NCBI RefSeq assembly: GCF_002000025.1
Contig: NZ_MUZV01000003.1
Location: forward strand, 62,001-126,000
DNA length: 64,000 bases
Source: Cognaticolwellia aestuarii
GTDB lineage: Bacteria; Pseudomonadota; Gammaproteobacteria; Enterobacterales; Alteromonadaceae
Reading direction: 5' to 3'
Part shown: positions 56,775 to 64,000 of the stretch, one piece after another
Layout: each line of letters opens with the position of its first letter
Position numbering within the stretch: the first letter of the stretch is position 1
Made by a program: the position numbers and the translations under genes
Notes under the pieces: model-generated
The model's input: only the letters and a program-made list of their open reading frames with translations
What the model was told of the DNA's origin: nothing
Database searches by the model: none

Positions 56775-57417
56775 CGACAAAGTTCCTTATTTTATCAATC
56801 GCCAAACTTTGATGCTGGCGTAAGTTATAACCAGATTTAACTCTTGGCTTTAAATCATGATCACCGTCAGCAAAATAATGCAGCTGACAATGTGCTGATA
56901 TTTGATAGTTGTTAATTTCTAACTCACTCCCCAGAGCATCCCTTTGTCCTTGTAAAATAAGTACAGGCAACTTTGCTTCTTGCAGAGGCTCTAAGCGTAG
57001 TTTTTCTGGTTTTTTAATTGGATGAAATGGATACCCTAAACAAATAACGCCAGATACATTCAGCATTTTCATTAAGCATTCATCGGTTGCTAGCGTTGCC
57101 GCCACTCGTCCGCCCATAGACTTACCAGCAATAAATATAGGTAATTGGGTATCAAGAGCGGCTAAAACTGAGCGATAACATGCAACTAAAACAGGCATTC
57201 TATCTGGCGGGCGCCTTTTCCCATCAAGTTTCCGTTTATCCATATAAGGAAAATTAAAGCGTAAAACGCTTAATTGCTTGCTATTCATCATGTCAACGAG
57301 CGTCTCAAGGTAAGCGCTTGACATGTCAGCCCCCGCACCATGCGCAAAAACAATCAGTGCCTTCGCATTCTCAGCCTCATTTAGCACACTACTAAGCGGA
57401 ATTTCTTTTAGGGTCAT
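56752..57417 (-). CDS. Alpha/beta-family hydrolase (KANL3/Tex30-like)
   Basis: A 221-aa cytosolic hydrolase. The oxyanion segment IVFAHGAGADMSS is near residues 21-33. The nucleophile elbow GKSMGGRVAA is near residue 92. Asp and His of a triad are probably in ILQGQRDALG and YFADGDHDLK (residues about 161-190). Substrate unknown. It overlaps gcvA by four bases (start within its stop) and ygdD by 23 bp, so it is inserted into the conserved gcvA-ygdD-rlmM operon and is translationally coupled. Confidence 0.82.
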   Translation of the reverse strand: MTLKEIPLSSVLNEAENAKALIVFAHGAGADMSSAYLETLVDMMNSKQLSVLRFNFPYMDKRKLDGKRRPPDRMPVLVACYRSVLAALDTQLPIFIAGKSMGGRVAATLATDECLMKMLNVSGVICLGYPFHPIKKPEKLRLEPLQEAKLPVLILQGQRDALGSELEINNYQISAHCQLHYFADGDHDLKPRVKSGYNLRQHQSLAIDKIRNFVDEIHNCC

Positions 57418-58331
57418 ACTATTTTCTCTTCGTCGATAATAACTTGTTCATCAGCAACCGTTTGTAATACCCACTCCCTAAATGCCGTTATTTTACCAAT
57501 TTCAAGCTGCTGCTCACGACAAACAATATAATAAGAGTTTTTACTGACCAGTACCTCTTTAAAAGGACAAACTAATCGGCCACTATCAATATCTGGTTTA
57601 GCGAGTACGCTATGCGCAAGCGCTACCCCTTGTCCATGAATAGCCGCTTGCAAGACCATAGCAGAATGACTAAATATAGGCCCATGATTGACATTCCCTC
57701 CTCTGACATCAACATGCTTAAACCAACGTTTCCAGTCCCTGCGCGAGGTATCATGCAACAAAGTATGTTGTGCTAAATCAGCAATTTCATTAAGTGGTTT
57801 TTTGCCAGACAATAACAGTGGCGAACAAACTGGAATTAAATACTCGGTATGCAATTGTTCAGCATGAATGCCGCGCCAACGACCTCGACCATAATATATG
57901 GCTAGATCAACATCTTCAGTAAGTGAGTTTTCTGGCTGATCAACCGCTTTAATTCGTACATCAATATCAGGATGCAGTAAGTTAAAGGTATTCAACCTAG
58001 GTACTAGCCATTGTATGGCAAAACTGGGCTGCATACTGACAGTAATTGCCCCTTTCTCACCGCGGGCGAGTAACCTCTCTGTGGCATCATGCAAGGCATT
58101 AAAAATATCTTTAATGTCGAGATAGTAAGACTGCCCTTCTTCTGTTAATAATAACGCACGGTTTTTACGCATAAATAATTTTATGCCTAAATTATCTTCC
58201 AACGCTTTTATTTGATGACTGATTGCCGCTTGAGTGACGAATAATTCTTCTGCTGCTCGGGTAAAACTTAGTTGCCTTGCCGAAGCTTCAAATGCCCTGA
58301 GTGCGTTTAGTGGTGGGAGTCTATTGGCCAA
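57414..58331 (-). CDS. gcvA: GcvA-type LysR transcriptional regulator
   Basis: A 305-aa LysR regulator. The N-terminal winged helix-turn-helix (residues about 6-65: LPPLNALRAFEASARQLSF, then AAEELFVTQAAISHQIKALE) is followed by a ligand-binding domain (residues about 92-300). The close match at the start and the operon position suggest GcvA, which activates the glycine cleavage genes in response to glycine in E. coli. No gcvTHP genes are in this window, so the target is inference. Confidence 0.85.
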   Translation of the reverse strand: MANRLPPLNALRAFEASARQLSFTRAAEELFVTQAAISHQIKALEDNLGIKLFMRKNRALLLTEEGQSYYLDIKDIFNALHDATERLLARGEKGAITVSMQPSFAIQWLVPRLNTFNLLHPDIDVRIKAVDQPENSLTEDVDLAIYYGRGRWRGIHAEQLHTEYLIPVCSPLLLSGKKPLNEIADLAQHTLLHDTSRRDWKRWFKHVDVRGGNVNHGPIFSHSAMVLQAAIHGQGVALAHSVLAKPDIDSGRLVCPFKEVLVSKNSYYIVCREQQLEIGKITAFREWVLQTVADEQVIIDEEKIV

Positions 58332-58613
58332 TTTACACCTGTACCTTTAGTTATGTAAATATATATTAATGCATAAATCATCACATTTTCTACATAACCA
58401 TGTCGGATTAGTTATTCTAATGAATAACATTATAATTTGTCATTTTAAAAGTTACCAGCATTACCGTAATATGCTCGCCATAGATGAAGGACTTCATCTT
58501 TATCCCGAGATATTCGGGCAGAATCAAACAGGCTCCCAACCCTTGTTTGTATGTAAAAAGAAAGAGTCCCAAAACATCTATAAGGACTATTGACGTTTTA
58601 TTACAGGTGACTT
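58332..58613. other. Intergenic region between gcvA and a small secreted-protein gene
   Basis: 282 bp with both divergent promoters. Three consecutive stem-loops on the plus strand form a structured leader at 58483-58549. An open frame at 58369-58593 has no ribosome site and no recognisable protein, and overlaps those stems, so I do not call it a gene. Confidence 0.45.
58483..58549 (+). promoter_or_regulatory. Structured leader with three hairpins before the small secreted-protein gene
   Basis: GATGAA-GGAC-TTCATC at 58483-58498, CCCGA-GATAT-TCGGG at 58504-58518, and CAAACAGG with CTTGTTTG at 58525-58549. Stems are 6, 5 and 8 bp. The region ends about 65 bp before the ATG at 58614. It may be a 5' UTR control element; no known class is recognised. 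Confidence 0.45.
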
Positions 58614-58880
58614 ATGAACAACATTTTAAAAATATCAGCTATTGCTATTCTCGCTTTTGTTACACACAACAGCCATGCAACAGAACTAGTAAAAGCACAT
58701 GCAATCAATACAGATGAACTCGTTGAAGTGGCTAAGTTAAACATAGCTCAATCAATTAAGTTTAACACGATAGCGTTTAACCCTATCGAAAAAACAGCGC
58801 AAGCTCAAGTAGCAATGAATCGTGGCCAAAATAAAAAAGGTCGTGAAAACAGCAATAAAGCGCTATCGCTTGCTGAATAG
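58614..58880 (+). CDS. Small secreted protein of unknown function
   Basis: An 88-aa protein with a signal peptide (hydrophobic residues about 5-20, probable cleavage after SHA). The mature 65 residues are Lys- and Ala-rich and helical, with IAQSIKFNTIAFNPIEK and the C-terminal GRENSNKALSLAE; no domain is recognised. AGGTGAC is seven bases upstream of the start, and a strong terminator follows 40 bp after the stop, so a real short transcript is likely. Confidence 0.6.
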   Translation: MNNILKISAIAILAFVTHNSHATELVKAHAINTDELVEVAKLNIAQSIKFNTIAFNPIEKTAQAQVAMNRGQNKKGRENSNKALSLAE

Positions 58881-58920
58881 GTAATACTCAAGTTTTAATT
58901 TCTCTAGAATTAATACTGAC

Positions 58921-58948
58921 AAAAAAGGTGCTATTTAGCACCTTTTTT
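58921..58948. terminator. Bidirectional intrinsic terminator
   Basis: A 12-bp perfect stem (58921-58932 with 58937-58948), core GGTGCT, a 4-nt loop and A6/T6 flanks. It separates the convergent small secreted-protein and tpm genes. Confidence 0.88.
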
Positions 58949-58991
58949 GTTGTCTGATAAGCCAATAACGCTACCAATAAAGCTTCTGACA

Positions 58992-59645
58992 CTAATCGTG
59001 CTTTTTGATAATATAGAGCTTCTCACGTAAGTAGTCGACCTCAAACCTACGCTGAGCAAAACGTTTATCATCAAGTTCGTGGCTAGCAAGGCAATCAACA
59101 CTAAAACCAGGGAACAAACGTTTAACATCAACGCTATTAAGTGAGAATGGTGGCCCCGGTAATTGCTCGCTAGGAAACTCTACGGTAACTAAAAATAATC
59201 GGGTGTTTGAGGAGAAAAAACTTTGTAAATGATTGGCATATTGCGCTTGCATTGCCGAAGGCAGCGCTATTAATGCAGCACGATCATAAATCCAATCAAC
59301 TTTACCTATGGTATCTGCACAAAGCTTAAAGAAATCCCCTTGCCATAGTGTCAACTGTTCAGCGGTGTATTGTACAAACTCACCTAAGCTTTGCAGTTGA
59401 CATTCGATACCGTGCTCAATAAAAAAATTCCGACAAGCGATATCGCTTAATTCACTCCCAGTAACTCGCATATACTGCGCTAAATAAGCCATATCTTGCG
59501 TTTTACCGCATAATGGCACAAATACATGCTGATCAGAAGCTAAGATCAAGTTAGTGAAATATTGAGATAATAGCGGATGCACTTTATGTTGGTGGAAACC
59601 AAGCATATTGCGCTGCCAACAGTTATGCCAAAAGCTACTTTCCAT
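58992..59645 (-). CDS. tpm: Thiopurine S-methyltransferase
   Basis: A 217-aa cytosolic S-adenosylmethionine-dependent methyltransferase; bacterial members also detoxify selenite and tellurite. It has FWHNCWQRNMLGFHQH at the N-terminus, the S-adenosylmethionine motif VFVPLCGKTQDMAYLA near residues 40-55, and IYDRAALIALPSAMQAQY near residue 118 plus a PPFSLN block. It starts about 30 bp after sohB and is probably cotranscribed with it. Confidence 0.92.
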   Translation of the reverse strand: MESSFWHNCWQRNMLGFHQHKVHPLLSQYFTNLILASDQHVFVPLCGKTQDMAYLAQYMRVTGSELSDIACRNFFIEHGIECQLQSLGEFVQYTAEQLTLWQGDFFKLCADTIGKVDWIYDRAALIALPSAMQAQYANHLQSFFSSNTRLFLVTVEFPSEQLPGPPFSLNSVDVKRLFPGFSVDCLASHELDDKRFAQRRFEVDYLREKLYIIKKHD

Positions 59646-59676
59646 TTAGTTCACTCAAACCTTGTCTTACTTCTCA

Positions 59677-60726
59677 TTAACCTGGGAAGATACGATTATT
59701 TTGCCAAACCTTACTTATTATTGCGTCAAACGACAAGGACGCTGCTTTTGAAAACTTCTCAGCCAAACCTTTTTTAGTTGCATATTTAATTTGCACTAAT
59801 TTATGAGATTTTGCACGAGCTTGCAGATAATCATCACTGGTTTGTAATTCATCTACAAGACCTAAATCTTTTGCTTGCGTCCCAAACCAATGCTCTCCCG
59901 TAGCCACCTTTGCAATATCAAGACTTGGTCGGTGCTCACTGACAAAGTTTTTGAATAAAATATGGGTCTCCTCCAGCTCTTCAACAAACTTTTCACGACC
60001 TTTATCGGTGTTTTCGCCAAACATAGTCACCGTTCGCTTGAATTCACCAGCAGTGAACTGCTCAAAATCAACATCATTTTTCTTTAATAGTTTATTAAAA
60101 TTTGGTACTTGGGCAATAACACCAATCGAGCCAATAATGGCAAACGGTGCTGATACTATTTTATTCGCCACACAGGCCATCATGTAGCCACCACTCGCGG
60201 CAACTTTATCAACAGAAGCGGTTAATGGAATATTATGTTGGCGAATGCGATCAAGTTGCGACGAGGCTAAACCGTAACCATGTACCATACCGCCACCACT
60301 TTCTAAACGCACAAACACTTCATCAGTTGGTTTTGCTACCGTTAAGATAGCACTGATTTCTTCACGTAAAGAGCTAACTTCTTTGGCATCAATACTGCCA
60401 TTAAAATCAACAACAAATAGACGTGGTAACGACTCTGGCTTTTCTTCACCCGTCTTATTCGCTTTTTTATCAAGTTTAGCTTGCTCTTTAGCTGCTTTTT
60501 TATCTTGTTTTTCTTTTTCTTTAAACTCTTCTTTTGAAAGTAAGTGATGAGTAATATCTTCTTCAACTTCATTATATTGCTCAGATAAATCAGTTATTTC
60601 TAACTCACCCTTTTTCCCGCCTTGTTTCATCGCTGATGACGCGATAGCAATAATAATGGCAATTACTGCAATGACAAAGGTAATGGTTTTAGCTAAAAAC
60701 AAGCCATATTCGTACAAAAATTCCAA
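59677..60726 (-). CDS. sohB: Inner-membrane S49-family peptidase SohB
   Basis: A 349-aa signal-peptide-peptidase-like serine protease. I set the start at the TTG at 60726 because it has AGGAGA seven bases upstream and gives exactly the E. coli SohB length; an in-frame TTG seven codons earlier has no better support. One membrane helix (residues about 9-30) is followed by a Lys/Glu-rich cytosolic or periplasmic linker of about 50 residues and the S49 domain with RLESGGGMVHGYGLASSQL and the nucleophile Ser in VAASGGYMMACVA near residue 180. Confidence 0.92.
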   Translation of the reverse strand: MEFLYEYGLFLAKTITFVIAVIAIIIAIASSAMKQGGKKGELEITDLSEQYNEVEEDITHHLLSKEEFKEKEKQDKKAAKEQAKLDKKANKTGEEKPESLPRLFVVDFNGSIDAKEVSSLREEISAILTVAKPTDEVFVRLESGGGMVHGYGLASSQLDRIRQHNIPLTASVDKVAASGGYMMACVANKIVSAPFAIIGSIGVIAQVPNFNKLLKKNDVDFEQFTAGEFKRTVTMFGENTDKGREKFVEELEETHILFKNFVSEHRPSLDIAKVATGEHWFGTQAKDLGLVDELQTSDDYLQARAKSHKLVQIKYATKKGLAEKFSKAASLSFDAIISKVWQNNRIFPG

Positions 60727-60983
60727 TGTGTCTCTCCTAACTGACAAACTAACTCACGTTAGCTTTACTGTTGCGCTTTAATTTCTAAAATTATGATATC
60801 TAACAATATGGGGGATATAGTTTATAAAAAAAGGGCCAATAGCCAATTATGTAAAAAAGTTACTCAGTAGTATTAATAATTGGGGATATTGCTGCAATAT
60901 ATAGAGGTTTAATACCAATAATGTCTTTTATCCATAGCTAGCGTCAAATAATACAAAGCTAAATCCTGTTGATTAGATATAAA

Positions 60984-61005
60984 AAAGCCCTCATATGAGG
61001 GCTTT
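60984..61005 (-). terminator. Intrinsic terminator after the lipase gene
   Basis: A stem AAAGCCCTC/GAGGGCTTT (60984-60992 with 60997-61005) with an ATAT loop, followed on the minus strand by a T6 run. It lies 20 bp past the stop of the lipase-like lipoprotein gene. Confidence 0.85.
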
Positions 61006-61026
61006 ATAAAACAAAAATTAATTTAA

Positions 61027-63432
61027 CTATTGTTTAACAACTTCAGGGTCAGTAATTTTAATTAATTGTCCCATCGAAGCAAAGAATGTTGCCACCTGTG
61101 TTTGCATTTCTTGTGTCGCACGGGCACTCAAGACAGCGTCCGGAGATGCAGCATTAGGTCGTGGGTCAAGAATAGAACTGTGATGACCATTAACAAACCT
61201 AACCACACCAGAACCATTTGTATCTTCACTTACGCCTTGTAATCCAAGGAAAGCAATAGCAGGCTCTGTTCCACCCATAGGTGTAAATGGCGCGGTGTTA
61301 GTAACGGTTTGATCTGAAAGATTATCAACACCATTACCAACAACTTCAATAAGATGTGTCGGTGTTTGTGTCGCTGCCAGTGCTTGTACATAAGCAATAG
61401 GGTCACCAGAATCAGTTACCGTTTGAGCTGCAAATGTAAATTGTGCAAAGCCAGCATCTAAAGTTGCTTTATCTGTTGCATCTAACGCATCATAAAATGC
61501 AAAATAAAAGGCACTCAACTCGTCTTGGCTATAGTCATCAGGGAGCGCTTCTTCAGCAGCCGCTTTAAACGCAGGTGATAGTTGTAAGGTTAAGTTTGAC
61601 TTAGCTAAACCTTCAAACGCAGGTGAATCTAACCCAAAGTTAGCGAGCATTAAACCAGGCATAGCAAGTGACGTACTGCTAATTTTAAACAGAGGATCAA
61701 CTTGAGGATCTAATGGCGTGTTAGCTAAACCAACAGTATTCATGCCATAAATGCCGCCCAGTGAATGCCCAAGTAAGTGGACTTTACTGGTATCAATGTT
61801 AACACTGTTATCCGCACTGCCTAAAAAGTTCATGCCAAGGCGTAAACCCAATAAATCAGCAGTACTTTGGCGTGTATTATCGCGCATGGTCAGCATACTG
61901 CCTAGATTAACATAATGTAATGTTGAAACTGTGCTGGTGTTTATCTCGTCACCAGGGTTAGTTGGGTCAAGATCAAAGCCGCGGCTACCATGCAATGGTT
62001 GATCAATAGCGATGGTAGCAATACCATACAATGACAATAAACCCGTAATTGGTAACATTTGCTCTTTTGTTGAAGTAATGCCGTGCACTAATATCGCAAC
62101 AGGCCAACCATTTGCTGGTTCTTCAAGGGCAGGTAAACTCATGCTTGCACGCACCTGGTTAGCTACAGCTATATCAGGTGTGGTCATTTGTACATCAATC
62201 GGTAACATTGCGCTAGTAGCGGGAATAGGATTAAATTTAGTTAAATTACGCTCAGTATCAATTGCCATTACTGAACTTAAATCACGTAAACCAAACTCCA
62301 TACAAAAGCCATCATTTGCATCTAATGGTCCGGCAGGTATCGCTGAGGGATTAGCCGCCGCTAAACCAGCAAGCGTAGCACCTGAATCACAACGAGCACG
62401 CCACCAATCGTTCACTGGTGCTAAGGCGTTTTCAGCTGACGGTACACCAGAATAATAAGGTAAAGTAATTGAACCTCGGATATAGTTTGCTGCTGAGTAT
62501 AGTGGTACTAAGGATGCTGGAATTGCATCACCCAAAACAGTCGCTACAGAAAGGCCTGTATCAGCCACACCAACGGCAGGAATACCTTGTTGAGCATTAG
62601 CCACCATTTGCGGCAACGTAACTTTAGCCATTACCGCTTTAACGGTGCTTAATACCCGTGTTGTCGATTGTGTCGTCATTGCAGCACTATATATAATGCT
62701 ATCCTTTTCAACACCAGCAGCAACCACAGCAGACTCATAACTATTAATTGCGCCTTGTAAAACTAACTGAGACTCACTACCCAAAGGTAAGGTATTGATA
62801 TCTTGTCGAGCCAACTCATAAGTTGTAGAACCCGCAACAGCTTTACCATTATTATCACGAAGATTGTTTGTCATCACCATGACATAAGTAGTTTCAGCTT
62901 TTAGGGGCTGAATTGGCACGAACATAACATTATCACCCGACTTTTGGGTTACAAAGTGTTCACCAAACACTAGTTCACCGACAACTTTACAAGCTAAACC
63001 ACGAGTAACAGTTGCACAATCAGCATCGGCGGCATTGCCACCCATAATAGTTTCAAACACACGAACCGAGCCTGGCTCTGATGCACTACTCGCATCTAAT
63101 GATGTACCAGCAGGAAACTCTATGGCAAGCGGGAAAGGTTGAGATATAGACCATCCATCAAGTGCGCTAATCGCAACAAAAGGGTCTGAGCCGTCGGTTG
63201 CGTCCTCAACAGGGATTTCTAATGTACCATCTACGGTACCAGAGAAAATCAAATCGTTCGGAATAGAAAGTCCGGCAGCGCCAGCAGCTGGATCAAATTT
63301 AACACGAGCTGATGCTGTTACGGCAGTGCCATTTTCAACAACTTCATTTTCAACATCTTTGATTGTTTCATCGCCACAAGCACTTAAACCTAAAGAGCTG
63401 GCTATTGCGAGACTGAGTACTAGCTTATTCAT
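61027..63432 (-). CDS. VolA/Pla-1/cef-type lipase lipoprotein
   Basis: An 801-aa lipoprotein: a signal peptide with lipobox LSAC at residues 16-19 (GLSACGDE). The N-terminal 250 residues are the family's lipase_bact_N region (FDPAAGAAGLSIPNDLIFSG is in it). The alpha/beta-hydrolase domain holds AILVHGITSTKEQM near residue 460 and the nucleophile Ser557 in LLGHSLGGIYG. A long alanine-rich helical segment and a C-terminal HHSSILDPRPNA segment with a candidate catalytic His follow. In Vibrio, VolA is surface-exposed and hydrolyses lysophosphatidylcholine; that activity here is inference from the family. Confidence 0.85.
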   Translation of the reverse strand: MNKLVLSLAIASSLGLSACGDETIKDVENEVVENGTAVTASARVKFDPAAGAAGLSIPNDLIFSGTVDGTLEIPVEDATDGSDPFVAISALDGWSISQPFPLAIEFPAGTSLDASSASEPGSVRVFETIMGGNAADADCATVTRGLACKVVGELVFGEHFVTQKSGDNVMFVPIQPLKAETTYVMVMTNNLRDNNGKAVAGSTTYELARQDINTLPLGSESQLVLQGAINSYESAVVAAGVEKDSIIYSAAMTTQSTTRVLSTVKAVMAKVTLPQMVANAQQGIPAVGVADTGLSVATVLGDAIPASLVPLYSAANYIRGSITLPYYSGVPSAENALAPVNDWWRARCDSGATLAGLAAANPSAIPAGPLDANDGFCMEFGLRDLSSVMAIDTERNLTKFNPIPATSAMLPIDVQMTTPDIAVANQVRASMSLPALEEPANGWPVAILVHGITSTKEQMLPITGLLSLYGIATIAIDQPLHGSRGFDLDPTNPGDEINTSTVSTLHYVNLGSMLTMRDNTRQSTADLLGLRLGMNFLGSADNSVNIDTSKVHLLGHSLGGIYGMNTVGLANTPLDPQVDPLFKISSTSLAMPGLMLANFGLDSPAFEGLAKSNLTLQLSPAFKAAAEEALPDDYSQDELSAFYFAFYDALDATDKATLDAGFAQFTFAAQTVTDSGDPIAYVQALAATQTPTHLIEVVGNGVDNLSDQTVTNTAPFTPMGGTEPAIAFLGLQGVSEDTNGSGVVRFVNGHHSSILDPRPNAASPDAVLSARATQEMQTQVATFFASMGQLIKITDPEVVKQ

Positions 63433-63711
63433 TTTATCTCCCCACGGACTAATCTTTATGTATATACCTAATTACGTTTTTAAGAATATATTTATTATTT
63501 TCGTTCTTATTGTTGATTTTCATACCTATCCTAGTAATACCATCAACTTGTTAGACCAGTCAAACTTAACTCAAGAATAGATCAAGTGCTAGTGATTTTT
63601 TGATTTATTCGTAGTTTTTCCTCCGCAAATAGCGTTTACTGACGAAAACACTCGTCAATATAGTGAACAAAGTAGTAGAATTATTAACAAATTTTTTTAG
63701 TAACTAATCCT
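63433..63711. other. Divergent promoter region
   Basis: 279 bp of AT-rich sequence between the divergent lipase and YciK-type genes. It must hold both promoters. I see no repeat, operator or RNA with enough support; an open frame read through it at 63326-63580 is a shadow of the lipase gene. Confidence 0.4.
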
Positions 63712-64000
63712 ATGTTTGACTACTCAATTACTCCACAAACTCTAGCCAATAAAACCATTTTAATCACCGGGGCAGGTGCTGGCATTGGTCGCCAAGCAGC
63801 ACTAACCTATGCTGAATTAGGCGCTACGGTTATTTTATTAGGGAAAACTGTCGCGAAACTTGAAGCCGTTTATGATGAAATATTGGCAAAAGGCTACCCA
63901 GAGCCCGCAATTGTACCCCTTGATCTAAAAGGCTCAACAAAACAAAACTATATAGACTTAGCCGCAACAATAGCGAATCAGTTTGGACAATTAGATGGTG
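63712..64000 (+). CDS. yciK: YciK-type short-chain dehydrogenase (5' part)
   Basis: The first 96 codons of a short-chain dehydrogenase/reductase, cut by the window end. The chain starts MFDYSITPQTLANKTILITG, and the cofactor motif TGAGAGIGRQAALTYAELGA lies at residues about 19-38, with LDLKG near residue 71 in the usual place for the adenine-binding Asp. The N-terminus (YxxTxxxLANKTILITGAGAG) resembles E. coli YciK, an uncharacterised oxidoreductase. Tyr and Lys of the active site lie beyond the window. Confidence 0.82.
   Translation, partial: MFDYSITPQTLANKTILITGAGAGIGRQAALTYAELGATVILLGKTVAKLEAVYDEILAKGYPEPAIVPLDLKGSTKQNYIDLAATIANQFGQLDG

Noticed and set aside
58369-58593. A 74-codon open frame on the plus strand before the small secreted-protein gene.
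   Set aside because: No ribosome site, no recognisable features, and it runs through three stable hairpins.
1-64000. Search for CRISPR arrays, tRNA and rRNA genes, insertion sequences, phage genes and toxin-antitoxin pairs.
   Set aside because: No spaced direct repeats, cloverleaf-type tRNA sequence, transposase or integrase frame was found; the window is ordinary chromosome apart from the sRNA and two-component region.

Overview
The window reads as chromosome of a marine gammaproteobacterium of the Alteromonadales, most likely a Colwelliaceae member (Colwellia/Thalassotalea type). The basis is the AT-rich codon use, the E. coli-like but diverged core clusters, and families typical of that order: a Pla-1/cef-type lipase lipoprotein, DUF3192, DUF3549/DUF3301, and a choice-of-anchor H protein with a GlyGly-CTERM-like tail. 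The genus is inference. I see no rRNA, tRNA, insertion sequence, prophage or CRISPR array.

Layout. 0-8 kb: exported M28 and DUF885 peptidases, a GNAT enzyme, an EamA transporter, a membrane methyltransferase, a PhnA-domain protein and the serine/threonine symporter SstT, mostly separated by convergent hairpin terminators. 8-29.5 kb, all on the minus strand: the conserved rpsB-tsf-pyrH-frr-uppS-cdsA-dxr-rseP-bamA-ompH-lpxD-fabZ-lpxA-lpxB-rnhB-dnaE-accA block followed by tilS, which links translation, undecaprenyl and phospholipid synthesis, outer-membrane assembly, lipid A synthesis and replication. 29.8-38.2 kb: a DsbA-like protein, map-glnD-dapD, a small lipoprotein, truC, and DUF3549-DUF3301.

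38-47.3 kb is the most individual part. Two intergenic stretches on the minus strand (about 38197-38462 and 40021-40328) each look like a CsrB/RsmZ-type regulatory RNA. Each has many GGA motifs, several of them in hairpin loops, and a strong intrinsic terminator. Each also has, about 180 bp upstream, a similar palindromic box of the GacA/UvrY type with a second half-site exactly 22 bp further on. The two loci bracket one membrane-protein gene. Next comes a PepSY protein, an OmpR-type regulator and a PhoQ-like kinase. Direct-repeat operators (CTGAAC-type, 11-bp period) lie before the kinase operon, before a divergent anchored surface protein and before a DUF3300 protein, suggesting a local regulon.

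47.4-64 kb: a KfrA_N-like small protein, syd/queF, a cytosolic diguanylate cyclase, ppnN-xni, a second DUF3192 protein, an NAD-type isocitrate dehydrogenase, the gcvA-hydrolase-ygdD-rlmM operon, a small secreted protein with a hairpin-rich leader, sohB-tpm, a large lipase-like lipoprotein, and the 5' part of a YciK-type dehydrogenase cut by the window edge.
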